Notes under the pieces: model-generated
Seen by the model: the letters and a program-made list of their open reading frames with translations, nothing else
Told to the model about the DNA's origin: nothing
Database searches by the model: none
Position numbers and translations under genes: made by a program
Shown here: piece by piece, positions 39,722 through 47,138 of the stretch
Layout of the letters: each line of letters opens with the position of its first letter
How positions within the stretch are numbered: position 1 is the stretch's first letter
From: Treponema sp.
Lineage (GTDB): Bacteria > Spirochaetota > Spirochaetia > Treponematales > Treponemataceae
NCBI GenBank assembly: GCA_024695475.1
Contig: JAILIC010000120.1
Coordinates: forward strand, 1-48,238
Length of the DNA: 48,238 nt
Direction: 5' to 3'

Positions 39722-40579
39722 CTACAGAACTCTGAGACAGTTCCAGCTTTTAGCAAGCACAACGCAGGCATCCTCAACTGATTTCTCAGAATTGAAAATA
39801 CCAAATACAGTGGATCCCGATCCAGTCATATCTGCGAATGAAGCACCTACACTCTTTACAGCCTGTAAAGCTTCATTTATTTGCGGATAACGCAATCCAA
39901 TAGACGGCGTAAACGTATTACAAAACTTCCAGTTATCAACTGGACTTCTGTACATACTTTCCAAATCCGCAAGCATCGGGTATGTCACCACTTCACCAGC
40001 TTTCAAATATTCATCCACAAGACCGTACGCTTCCTTGGTTGAACTTTGAACGCCCGGAAAAAGTAAAAGAACATATAAATCATTACGCGGCTCTATCGTT
40101 CTTATTTTTTCACCGCGACCTGTCACTATCGCACATCCTGGATGTGCGCAATGCAGGAAAAAAAACACATCACTTCCAATCTTCGAAGCAAGTCTATCCA
40201 ACTGCTCCATAGAAAGTTCAGTATCAGCCTGTTTACACAACGCCCTAATACATGCAGCAGCATCAGATGATCCACCACCTAATCCACCACCCAACGGAAT
40301 TCTCTTTATCACGTTTACACGAACAGATAAATCAAATCCTGTTTCTGCACAGAACGCCTCATATGCTGCTGTAATCGTATTTTTTTTAGGCAATGCAACC
40401 GCATCACAAAAAACCGTACAATTACCTTTTCCTTCTTGTATCGAAACAACTACCTCATCAGCCACATTAACCGTCTGAAAGATACTTTCGATATCATGAT
40501 ACCCATCTTCCCGCACCGGAAAAACTCTAAGACCTATGTTTATCTTAGCCTGTGCAAGTTCTCGAATATCTGGCAACAT
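39722..40579 (-). CDS. ispE: 4-diphosphocytidyl-2-C-methyl-D-erythritol kinase
   Basis: The GHMP kinase has AQAKINIGLRVFPVREDGYH DIES at the N-terminus, the ATP loop PLGGGLGGGSSDAA (about 94-107) and the C-terminal MTGSGSTVFGIF. It phosphorylates CDP-ME in the MEP pathway of isoprenoid synthesis. I place the start at the ATG at 40579 (MLPDIRELAQ, 285 aa). A TTGACA-16-TATAAT promoter ends ten bases before it, and the alternative ATG at 40585 would probably lie upstream of the transcription start. No Shine-Dalgarno is present for either. It is the first gene of the ispE-spoVG-tRNA-Gln-rplY operon. Confidence 0.95.
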   Translation of the reverse strand: MLPDIRELAQAKINIGLRVFPVREDGYHDIESIFQTVNVADEVVVSIQEGKGNCTVFCDAVALPKKNTITAAYEAFCAETGFDLSVRVNVIKRIPLGGGLGGGSSDAAACIRALCKQADTELSMEQLDRLASKIGSDVFFFLHCAHPGCAIVTGRGEKIRTIEPRNDLYVLLLFPGVQSSTKEAYGLVDEYLKAGEVVTYPMLADLESMYRSPVDNWKFCNTFTPSIGLRYPQINEALQAVKSVGASFADMTGSGSTVFGIFNSEKSVEDACVVLAKSWNCLRVL

Positions 40580-40589
40580 ATGCATACCT

Positions 40590-40617
40590 ATTATACAAAT
40601 TTTACAACTTATGTCAA
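40590..40617 (-). promoter_or_regulatory. Consensus promoter of ispE, leaderless geometry
   Basis: On the minus strand a perfect TTGACA (40617-40612), a 16-base spacer and a perfect TATAAT (40595-40590). The second ATG of the ispE frame lies ten bases downstream. Confidence 0.85.
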
Positions 40618-40699
40618 ATAGCTAAAACAAAAATTACAAGCATTTTAACACTTTAATGTATCGAAATTACTCTTACAAGGCAGTTCTCGTTTCTAATCG

Positions 40700-40719
40700 A
40701 AAAAAAAGCGCTTTTTTTT
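40700..40719. repeat. Palindrome of eight A, GCGC, eight T
   Basis: The perfect 20-nt self-complementary sequence lies 12 bases before the -35 of the acidic-protein promoter and between two divergent promoters. It could be a bent-DNA/UP-like element, an operator, or a bidirectional terminator-like hairpin. The rest of 40618-40731 shows nothing else. Confidence 0.6.
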
Positions 40720-40731
40720 GTAAAAAAAATA

Positions 40732-40760
40732 TTGACAGAAGTCACTTACTAGCTTACATT
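40732..40760 (+). promoter_or_regulatory. Promoter of the acidic 82-aa gene
   Basis: TTGACA (40732-40737), a 17-base spacer and TACATT (40755-40760). The leader would be about 50 bases. Confidence 0.75.
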
Positions 40761-40819
40761 TCTACTGCTAAGTAATACTTTTTTATTGATATTTGAAACT
40801 AATTTTGTTGGAGTGCATT

Positions 40820-41068
40820 ATGTTTGCCGATAACGACCTTTCTGACGTCTCATCATCGCTCTCTTTGGATTTTGACTATTCTGATGAGTATGATTATGAT
40901 TTAGATTCCGAGTCTGATTTTGCAGATGCGGAAGATGATGAAATGCTTGATGAATTTGATGACGACATGTACGATGAGGAAAGTCTTGAGTCAATTGCAG
41001 AAAGCGAACAAGACATCATCGAACCTTTTGATGATATCGAAGAAGAAGACGGCTACTCCAATTACTAG
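40820..41068 (+). CDS. Extremely acidic 82-aa protein, unknown family
   Basis: The product MFADNDLSDVSSSLSLDFDY ... EDGYSNY has 22 Asp and 14 Glu among 82 residues (44%) and no Lys, Arg, His, Cys or Trp; Tyr, Phe, Ser and Leu supply the rest. It should be disordered or a polyanion mimic (DNA mimic, RNA-polymerase delta-tail-like, metal buffer), but I cannot assign a family. The ATG at 40820 is supported by GGAG seven bases upstream; an upstream in-frame TTG (40793) is rejected. A consensus promoter precedes it, and stem-loops plus a terminator follow, so it is a monocistronic gene that looks functional. Confidence 0.7.
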   Translation: MFADNDLSDVSSSLSLDFDYSDEYDYDLDSESDFADAEDDEMLDEFDDDMYDEESLESIAESEQDIIEPFDDIEEEDGYSNY

Positions 41069-41077
41069 ATATACTAG

Positions 41078-41107
41078 GTCAAAGTACACTACGTAAAACA
41101 CTTTGAC
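41078..41107. repeat. Stem-loop related to the first hairpin of the 86-nt repeat
   Basis: GTCAAAGT/ACTTTGAC encloses a 14-base loop beginning ACACTA. The corresponding hairpin in the repeat is GTCAAGGC/GCCTTGAC with loop ACGCTA. The two stem differences are paired substitutions, and length and loop start agree, so it may be an old diverged copy ten bases after the acidic gene. Confidence 0.45.
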
Positions 41108-41146
41108 TTAGCTGTTTTGCAAACTGTAGCACAAGTGACAATCTGC

Positions 41147-41232
41147 AATACGTCGAGTCAAGGCACGCTATCGCTTAAAGCCTTGACATCTCCGTTTTTC
41201 AGGTTGATAACAATTATCAACCTGAAATAAAA
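41147..41232. repeat. 86-nt dispersed repeat, copy 2
   Basis: Identical to 25855-25940 but for one base, in the same orientation. Hairpin one is at 41157-41187 and hairpin two at about 41198-41228. It lies in a 263-base spacer (41069-41331) that holds no gene, between the acidic gene and the terminators. The start AATACGTCGAG and end CCTGAAATAAAA coincide in both copies, which defines the element borders. Confidence 0.9.
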
Positions 41233-41235
41233 AAA

Positions 41236-41261
41236 GATACCTTGTACAAGGTATCTTTTTT
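41236..41261 (+). terminator. Terminator downstream of the acidic gene and the repeat
   Basis: The palindrome GATACCTTGTACAAGGTATC is followed by six T residues. Being flanked by A runs on the left, it can act in both directions. Confidence 0.88.
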
Positions 41262-41300
41262 CTTCTATATAATAGTATAATTTACAGAAAACATTAAGAA

Positions 41301-41329
41301 AGAAGGTTGTATATACAACCTTCTTTTTA
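41301..41329. terminator. Bidirectional terminator at the 3' end of the rsfS operon
   Basis: AGAAGGTTGTAT/ATACAACCTTCT is self-complementary and followed by TTTTATTTTA on the plus strand and TTCTT on the minus strand. It sits immediately after the rsfS stop codon and separates it from the acidic gene. Confidence 0.75.
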
Positions 41330-41331
41330 TT

Positions 41332-41691
41332 TTATTCCCTGCCAATCTCAATACGCTGACCAGCATGCCATAATTTTTCAAGATCATAAAAAGTACGAGC
41401 ATCAGCTGACATCAAATGGATAACAACCGAACCTAAATCAATAAGATTCCAGTCACTACCCTCTGAACCATGTCTATTTGATTCTCTAACTTCCAAGTCA
41501 TGTGTTTTAGCATATTCCTTTACCGCTTTAAACATACCCTGCCATTGTACTGTACTGGTTATAGTTACAATAATAAAATAATCAGTCCAACTGTTTAATT
41601 CGGATATATCAAGAAGAACAACATCACTTCCTTTACTATCCTCCATCAAACGTGCAAGCTCTACAGCTTTCTGTTTCATTTCTTCACTCAT
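41332..41691 (-). CDS. rsfS: Ribosomal silencing factor RsfS
   Basis: The 119-aa Iojap-family protein has LDISELNSWTDYFIIVTITS, then ESNRHGSEGSDWNLIDLGSV VIHLMSADARTFYDLEKLW, the complete hallmark. It binds L14 and blocks subunit joining under starvation. The ATG at 41691 (MSEEMKQKAV) has GGAGA eight bases upstream, preferred over the in-frame TTG at 41712. It is the last gene of the rplU-to-rsfS run, 17 bases after the LytR-like gene. Confidence 0.95.
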   Translation of the reverse strand: MSEEMKQKAVELARLMEDSKGSDVVLLDISELNSWTDYFIIVTITSTVQWQGMFKAVKEYAKTHDLEVRESNRHGSEGSDWNLIDLGSVVIHLMSADARTFYDLEKLWHAGQRIEIGRE

Positions 41692-41708
41692 AGTATTATC
41701 TCCAAAAA

Positions 41709-42908
41709 TCAATGTACATATCGTCCGTCAAAATCTCTACCCAGCACAACAGTAAAGTCAACGTCAGACCCAGTTTCGCTTTCCTGCACAAGTACATCAC
41801 CTGTGCGCACATCTTCATCTACAATGTAATCACAGTGAATAAAATCACCAAGACTCTTAGCAGCCTCATAATTACCAATATGATTAATTATACGAGTTTT
41901 TTCCTCCGGAGCATCCGCATTACTCGTTGTCAAAATATCATATCCAGCAGTTTTTAACAGCGCCGCAGTATTACGTGCCAATCCTTGAACATTCGTACCA
42001 TTCTTTATATTAAGAACATAAACACGGTTTGACATTGTCCCAGATTCAGACAATAACATACCAGACGCCTGTTTAACAACATCCTTCACCAATTGTCCAT
42101 CATACCACGGAAACAACAATTTTTGTCCATCAACCATACGCTCTGTACCAGTAATTGTCTGTGATACAATACGCTCTTGATCCACGCCTGATATTTTAAT
42201 AAACAGCTTTCTAAGTCCTCGCTCATTTAAGTCACAAGTCATCAATGAACTTATATGATGAAAAACCTTCGCATCTCCAATCATCGAGGAATTACGCCCA
42301 ATACACTCTAAAAATGCAACAAGAACATCAAGACGCCGCGAAGTCATATCAGTCTCACCTTCTTCAGGCAGCTGATAATTCATAAACATTCTAATTTTAT
42401 CACCATCAAGATAGACAGAACCTGACGGTAACAACCATCGCTCTCCCTCATCAGAAACCTGATCAACAGGCATTGCAACCAGAACATTCATACCACCGAG
42501 CAGATCTGCCAACCGTGATAGCGTATCCATCGTAATAATTATATAAAATGGAATTTCTGTACCGCAGAGAGACTCTATCTCTTTCTTGTACAAATCAATT
42601 CCTTTTTCTGAATATATTTCATCAATACGATCAACACGTCCCAAGGTTTTATAAATAGCACCCGTATTACCAGGAATATTTATAATAACACCTCGTCGTG
42701 ATTTTTCATAATACATAAACAAATTAGTTGATAAAACCTTACCGCCATCTTCCATCACAAACAATGTCTTTACAACCTGATCCTGCTGCAATAAATCATC
42801 AACAGGGTCCGACCACAACATAGCAAAGATGGTAACCGCCATACCAAGTACGACGAAAAGCACCAGCAAAAGAAAAATAACACCTTTTTGTTCACGATTA
42901 ATGCGCAT
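41709..42908 (-). CDS. LytR/LCP-like membrane protein with LytR_C domain
   Basis: The 399-aa protein has one N-terminal membrane anchor (GVIFLLLVLFVVLGMAVTIF, residues 9-28). An LCP-like domain follows: VIINIPGNTGAIYKTLGRVD RIDEIYSEKGIDLYKKEIES and IIITMDTLSRLADLLGGMNV. A LytR_C domain closes the protein (VYVLNIKNGTNVQGLARNTA ALLKTAGYDI). LCP proteins transfer polymers to peptidoglycan in Gram-positives; the role in a spirochaete is uncertain. AGGAAA precedes the ATG. It lies between yqeK and rsfS, a common neighbourhood for this protein. Confidence 0.85.
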   Translation of the reverse strand: MRINREQKGVIFLLLVLFVVLGMAVTIFAMLWSDPVDDLLQQDQVVKTLFVMEDGGKVLSTNLFMYYEKSRRGVIINIPGNTGAIYKTLGRVDRIDEIYSEKGIDLYKKEIESLCGTEIPFYIIITMDTLSRLADLLGGMNVLVAMPVDQVSDEGERWLLPSGSVYLDGDKIRMFMNYQLPEEGETDMTSRRLDVLVAFLECIGRNSSMIGDAKVFHHISSLMTCDLNERGLRKLFIKISGVDQERIVSQTITGTERMVDGQKLLFPWYDGQLVKDVVKQASGMLLSESGTMSNRVYVLNIKNGTNVQGLARNTAALLKTAGYDILTTSNADAPEEKTRIINHIGNYEAAKSLGDFIHCDYIVDEDVRTGDVLVQESETGSDVDFTVVLGRDFDGRYVH

Positions 42909-42918
42909 TGTTTATTTC

Positions 42919-43539
42919 CTATTTGTTTTTCAACTGCTTCTTTAAGGCTTCATAAAACACCAGCGTTTCAGGTGCAACAGCCTTACCTTTCTTCTTCAAA
43001 TAATCAAGATTTTCACTCAATACCGAATATACAATTTCATCAAGAGAAAGTGCAAACAAATGTTTTAAGTACGCTTCTGTCACATGCTCTCTGCCTGGTT
43101 CCACCTTATCGGCAACATAGATAATTTTTGCCAGTGGTCCAATAGAAGCTCCGCCAAAAGTATGATAAGCCACAGCCTCTAATATATCTGTATCAACAAT
43201 ACCAAAATCCTCACGCATTTTCACTGCCGCACAGCGTCCATGAAGCAAGGACGGCTTCTTCTGTTCCAATTCGGATACAGGTCTTCCATCATGAGTAACT
43301 AGACTCAACAAAAGCTGATCAGGCATATCCTTGCACATATCATGCCCAATACCTGCCAAATACCCTCGTTTTTCATCAATGCCAAACAAAGAGCATAATT
43401 TCTGCGCAGTTTGAGCAGTACGTACAGAATGCGCATATCGGGCAGGATTTACTGCACCCATTGTATAAATTCGGACTCTTTCAATCGTTTCGTCAACAGG
43501 CTCTGCATTAGCTGTTATCTGTAATTTTGCCACATCCAT
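42919..43539 (-). CDS. yqeK: YqeK-like HD-domain hydrolase (Ap4A hydrolase type)
   Basis: The 206-aa protein has the HD signature: PARYAHSVRTAQTAQKLCSL (about 33-52), GYLAGIGHDMCKDMPDQLL and LLHGRCAAVKMREDFGI, then AVAYHTFGG and KIIYVADKVEPGREH. YqeK enzymes symmetrically hydrolyse diadenosine tetraphosphate and are found next to nadD, as here. The start at 43539 overlaps nadD by 32 bases with a weak ribosome site; M27 (MGAVNPARYA) is an alternative. Confidence 0.9.
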   Translation of the reverse strand: MDVAKLQITANAEPVDETIERVRIYTMGAVNPARYAHSVRTAQTAQKLCSLFGIDEKRGYLAGIGHDMCKDMPDQLLLSLVTHDGRPVSELEQKKPSLLHGRCAAVKMREDFGIVDTDILEAVAYHTFGGASIGPLAKIIYVADKVEPGREHVTEAYLKHLFALSLDEIVYSVLSENLDYLKKKGKAVAPETLVFYEALKKQLKNK

Positions 43540-44188
43540 AAATCTTATTACTTATAATATACTCACAAACTTTTTGAGGAACAAGGTAGCGCCAGCTTTT
43601 TCCTGCCGCAATACGATTACGAATATCAGTAGAGGACACAGGAATTCTCACATTATGAACCACCGTACACGGATACGGCAAAGAAAGCAGCTGTTCATCG
43701 TTTATCGACTCACCCGTATACCCATTTACTGCACTGTTACCACAGGAAACTTCCCCATTAGTTTTAACTGGCACAACCTCAGGTCTAAAAGCAACTATCA
43801 CCGATGTTTTTTGCAAGAGTTCCTCATAGTGATTCCATTTACAAAACTCACCGGCAAGATCCTGTCCAAAAACAAGTCCAATCTTTGCATCAAGTTGCCC
43901 TTGATATTTTTGTTCAAGCGCCAACACTGTGTCATAGGTATATGACACTCCACCGCGCTCCATCTCACACGGCTCCACCTCAAAACGATCATCATCTTCG
44001 CAAGCAAGGCGGACCATCTCAAGCCTGTCAGCTTCGGAACAGGCAACAAACATCTGTTTGTGGGGAGGTCGATATGTTGGCACAAAAAGGACTTTATCAT
44101 ATCCAAGTACAGTACATATTTCATCAGCAAGAATCAAATGACCTATATGGATAGGATTAAAAGAGCCTCCTAATACCGCAATTTTCAT
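43508..44188 (-). CDS. nadD: Nicotinate-nucleotide adenylyltransferase
   Basis: The 226-aa nucleotidyltransferase shows AVLGGSFNPIHIGHLILADE (GxFxPxHxGH) at the N-terminus, a VFGQDLAGEFCKWNHYEELL stretch and the C-terminal VSSTDIRNRIAAGKSWRYLV PQKVCEYI, equivalent to the ISSTxIR motif. It makes deamido-NAD+ from NaMN and ATP. An insertion near residues 160-180 (NGEVSCGNSAVNGYTGES) is longer than in many homologues. It overlaps obgE by four bases upstream and yqeK by 32 bases downstream. Confidence 0.96.
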   Translation of the reverse strand: MKIAVLGGSFNPIHIGHLILADEICTVLGYDKVLFVPTYRPPHKQMFVACSEADRLEMVRLACEDDDRFEVEPCEMERGGVSYTYDTVLALEQKYQGQLDAKIGLVFGQDLAGEFCKWNHYEELLQKTSVIVAFRPEVVPVKTNGEVSCGNSAVNGYTGESINDEQLLSLPYPCTVVHNVRIPVSSTDIRNRIAAGKSWRYLVPQKVCEYIISNKIYGCGKITDNS

Positions 44189-45309
44189 TGCTGAGACCCT
44201 GGATACTGTACTTCCATGTCCTCATCAACTGAACGAGTCTTCAAAAAGTCAGAAACAATACCAGTACCACCTTCAATATGCTTTGAGCTATCCTCACCAT
44301 TTTCAAGACGGTCAACCAGAGCCATAATCTGCTTACGAGCACTATCCATGCCATAGTGAGCCATGACGGAAATAGGAATTACAACAGTTTCTGGTTCTTT
44401 TGCTTTTATCGCAGCAACGACTTCATTTGCCCGTTCTGCTGCACCCTCAACATCGATTTTGTTACACAAAACGATACGAGGTTTCTTTATCAACTCCTGA
44501 GAATAATTTTCAAGCTCACCACAAAGTACATCATATGCAGTCAAATAATTATCATCACTGCAATCTATCATAAACAAAAGACAAGCCGTACGTGATATAT
44601 GCTTCAAAAACTGAAAACCTAATCCGGCACCCTCAGAAGCTCCTTCTATAATTCCAGGAATATCAGCAATAATAATATCACTTTCATCATCTATACGAAG
44701 CACACCAAGATTCGGAATTTTAGTCGTAAATGGATACGGTGCAATTTTTGGACGCGCATTGGTAAAAGCCGTCAACAAAGAAGACTTTCCTGCATTCGGA
44801 AATCCCACCAAACCAACATCCGCCATAATAGTCAACTCAACTTTGAGTTTACGTACTTCACCAGGTTTACCATCATGAGCATAACGGGGCGCTTGATTAG
44901 TTGAAGACTTAAAATGAACATTTCCCCAACCGCCTTTACCGCCAACCAAGAATACAAAAGGCTCATTTTCTTTATCATTGGTAAAATCATGGATAAGCTC
45001 ATTAGTTTCAGCATCACGAATCGTTGTTCCAGGAGGAACAGGAATAACTACATCATCACCATCTCGTCCATACTTATTCCAACTCATTCCATCTTGGCCG
45101 TTTTTTGCTTTAAATACCTGATGATGGCGCAACGAAGATAACGTTCGCATATTACGTTTTACACAAAATATGACATCGCCACCTTTGCCACCATCGCCAC
45201 CAGACGGACCACCGTTCGGGATATATTTTTCACGACGGAATGAAATACAGCCATTTCCACCCTTTCCGGCACGCACCTCAATAAGTGCTTCATCTGCAAA
45301 CTGTATCAT
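44185..45309 (-). CDS. obgE: Obg/CgtA ribosome-assembly GTPase
   Basis: The 374-aa protein has the glycine-rich Obg fold (GKGGNGCISFRREKYIPNGG PSGGDGGKGGDV, 15-46), the G1 loop GFPNAGKSS (169-177), the switch DIPGIIEGASEGAGLGFQFL and the G4 region NKID. The C-terminal tail is short. It assists 50S maturation and stress control. It follows rpmA, the standard rplU-rpmA-obg order, but a terminator hairpin lies between rpmA and obgE. Confidence 0.97.
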   Translation of the reverse strand: MIQFADEALIEVRAGKGGNGCISFRREKYIPNGGPSGGDGGKGGDVIFCVKRNMRTLSSLRHHQVFKAKNGQDGMSWNKYGRDGDDVVIPVPPGTTIRDAETNELIHDFTNDKENEPFVFLVGGKGGWGNVHFKSSTNQAPRYAHDGKPGEVRKLKVELTIMADVGLVGFPNAGKSSLLTAFTNARPKIAPYPFTTKIPNLGVLRIDDESDIIIADIPGIIEGASEGAGLGFQFLKHISRTACLLFMIDCSDDNYLTAYDVLCGELENYSQELIKKPRIVLCNKIDVEGAAERANEVVAAIKAKEPETVVIPISVMAHYGMDSARKQIMALVDRLENGEDSSKHIEGGTGIVSDFLKTRSVDEDMEVQYPGSQQ

Positions 45310-45337
45310 ACCTTCAAAACCTCAATACAAAACATAC

Positions 45338-45371
45338 AAAAAAAATACCCGGAACAGTATCTGATCCGGGT
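45338..45371 (-). terminator. Terminator/attenuator between rpmA and obgE
   Basis: On the minus strand ACCCGG and CCGGGT form a stem around 13 bases and are followed by ATTTTTTTT. It would cut most rplU-prp-rpmA transcripts and lower obgE expression. Confidence 0.85.
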
Positions 45372-45406
45372 ACATCATATTGCCTTACAAATTATCTTTT
45401 CAATAA

Positions 45407-45664
45407 TTATGCTTCAACAGGAGTAACAGAAACAAACTTTCTGTTCTTGCGTTCGCCATAAACAACCTGTCCATCAGCAACTGCAAAAAGAGTATCATCT
45501 TTACCCTTCATTACATTGTCACCTGGATAGATTTTTGTTCCACGCTGTTTGACAATAATTGAACCGGCTGTAACTTGTTCACCGCCGTATTTCTTTACAC
45601 CAAGACTTTTAGGGTTTGAATCACGGCCGTTCTTTGCACCACTACCGCCTCTAGATCTTCCCAT
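45407..45664 (-). CDS. rpmA: 50S ribosomal protein L27
   Basis: The 85-aa protein matches L27: [46 protein letters not shown], then [12 protein letters not shown]. The N-terminus [11 protein letters not shown] takes the place of the usual AHKKGGGS and carries no Firmicutes-type pre-sequence. GGAGG six bases before the ATG fixes the start. It is encoded right after prp. Confidence 0.96.
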   Translation of the reverse strand: MGRSRGGSGAKNGRDSNPKSLGVKKYGGEQVTAGSIIVKQRGTKIYPGDNVMKGKDDTLFAVADGQVVYGERKNRKFVSVTPVEA

Positions 45665-45682
45665 ACTATTCCTCCGTAAAGC

Positions 45683-46024
45683 TTACGCTTCTATCTGTTT
45701 TCTGATTTCAACATATTCAGGATATTCTTTACACAAGGAAGTAATCCCTGTTTCTAAAAAATCTCCTATTGTTATCAGCCGATACAACACCGCTGCATCA
45801 CACTGATTGTCCTCAACGCTAAAATATATATTTCCACGTAAGGATGTATCTACTTTTACAACAACTTGAGGTGTTGCCTGCAACATAAGCACTGCAGTCC
45901 GTAATAAGACCGACACTGCAGCGCAAACTATATCAGACCCCTTTGCGGCAAATCCCGCATGCCCTGAAGCTTTGCAGGATCGAATCACTCCGTTTTTGCC
46001 ACATACAAGCTGTATAACAGTCAC
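45683..46024 (-). CDS. prp: Ribosomal-processing cysteine protease Prp homologue
   Basis: The 113-aa protein has the Prp signature SGHAGFAAKGSDIVCAAVSV with the catalytic pair H22 and C34 intact, then VLMLQA and a C-terminal helix ETGITSLCKEYPEYVEIRKQ. Prp removes an N-terminal extension from L27 in Firmicutes. It sits between rplU and rpmA as elsewhere, with its start one base after the rplU stop. Because the adjacent L27 lacks an extension, its substrate here is unclear. Confidence 0.9.
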   Translation of the reverse strand: MTVIQLVCGKNGVIRSCKASGHAGFAAKGSDIVCAAVSVLLRTAVLMLQATPQVVVKVDTSLRGNIYFSVEDNQCDAAVLYRLITIGDFLETGITSLCKEYPEYVEIRKQIEA

Positions 46025-46025
46025 C

Positions 46026-46340
46026 TTATGCTATTGTAATATCCTCAATGCGGATATTTGTATAGTGCTGGCGATGACCGATAAGGCGATGATAGTCTTT
46101 CTTTGACTTGTATTTTAAAACCAATACCTTCTTGTCACGGAAAGAATCTTCCACTACGGCTTTTACTTTGGCACCCTTAACATATGGTGCGCCAACCTGA
46201 ACTTTATCTCCGTCGCTTACCAGCAAAACAGAGTCAATATCAATAGTTGTACCTTTTTCTGCATCAATTTTATCAACCTGCAGAATGGCTCCCTTTTCAG
46301 CCTTGTACTGTTTGCCCTTATATTCAACAAGAACGTACAT
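46026..46340 (-). CDS. rplU: 50S ribosomal protein L21
   Basis: The 104-aa protein has MYVLVEYKGKQYKAEKGAIL QVDKID at the N-terminus and KVLVLKYKSKKDYHRLIGHR QHYTNIRI at the C-terminus, both typical of L21. GAGGTATATTT precedes the ATG. It is the first gene of the rplU-prp-rpmA-obgE-nadD-yqeK-lytR-rsfS run. Confidence 0.97.
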   Translation of the reverse strand: MYVLVEYKGKQYKAEKGAILQVDKIDAEKGTTIDIDSVLLVSDGDKVQVGAPYVKGAKVKAVVEDSFRDKKVLVLKYKSKKDYHRLIGHRQHYTNIRIEDITIA

Positions 46341-46467
46341 AAATATACCTCAACTCTATGATAAATGAATATGAAAATTCGCTGCGGTATTTAACGGGGG
46401 ATATACCACAAGCTAGTTTACCATACATGTGCTAGAAATAATAACAGAAAAGGCAAGCTTTAGTCAA
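46341..46467 (-). promoter_or_regulatory. Promoter and about 90-nt leader of rplU
   Basis: On the minus strand TTGACT (46467-46462) and TATTAT (46443-46438; spacer 18, or 17 for TTATTA) drive a leader of about 90 bases. The leader holds a possible GGTAT/ATACC hairpin around a CCCCC-containing loop (about 46386-46407). L21 operons of other phyla have autoregulatory leaders; whether this one belongs to a known class I cannot say. Confidence 0.6.
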
Positions 46468-46488
46468 CACAAATCACAATCGTTTTTG

Positions 46489-47107
46489 TCAGTTCTTACC
46501 GCACCAGGAATCTATGCTAATTTCACTTATGCACGTATCCTCATAGGCAGAACCTTTGTACACATCGAGAATCTCAATTTTTGCAAAACAGTTTAAGACA
46601 CCATAGGCACTGCCATATGTAGGCACCCATTGAGGTCTACCCTTAAGAACAAAACTCTGGGGTTGCATCGAATCCTCAACTTCAAAAACCTCACTGACAA
46701 CTTCAGTAGGATGTCTCATTTTTGGCAAAGCCATTTGTCATGGTTACTTTAAAATTCATCGTAAGTGATGTATTTGTTTGAAATTTTAAATACGTAAAAT
46801 CACGGGCATCAATATAACAATAAATATATTCCCCTATACCATCACCTTGTACACCCTCAACCCATGCAGTTTCAGTTTTTCCATCAAATGCTTTTTCTCG
46901 ACTGTAATACGTATCTGGTTTACCACTTTCTTTAAGCCACGAACTTTGTCCTGTTATCCAAGGCTCTTCATGACAATTAACTCTTCTTTCTATAGAGTTA
47001 TCTTCAATTTGAAAAAAATCATTAAAAGCGTCATCGATAGTTTCTTCAGAAATTGCAAGACACAAACACCGTAAAAAACAGAGTAGTACAACTATTGTTT
47101 TTTTCAT
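46489..47107 (-). pseudogene. Frameshifted exported protein with NADase-type glycan-binding (discoidin-like) domain
   Basis: The 5' part (47107-46703) encodes a signal peptide MKKTIVVLLCFLRCLCLAIS and EPWITGQSSWLKESGKPDTY YSREKAFDGKTETAWVEGVQ, the front of a discoidin-like glycan-binding domain, ending MTNGFAKNETSY and a stop. The next frame (46734-46489) carries the rest of the domain: FEVEDSMQPQSFVLKG and IEILDVYKGSAYEDTCISEI. The two frames overlap, so one frameshift (possibly with a small loss) around 46703-46730 has split the gene. AAGGAGTT precedes the ATG. A sequencing error would give the same picture. Confidence 0.7.
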
Positions 47108-47138
47108 ATTTTTAACTCCTTATGCCAAAATAATGGCA

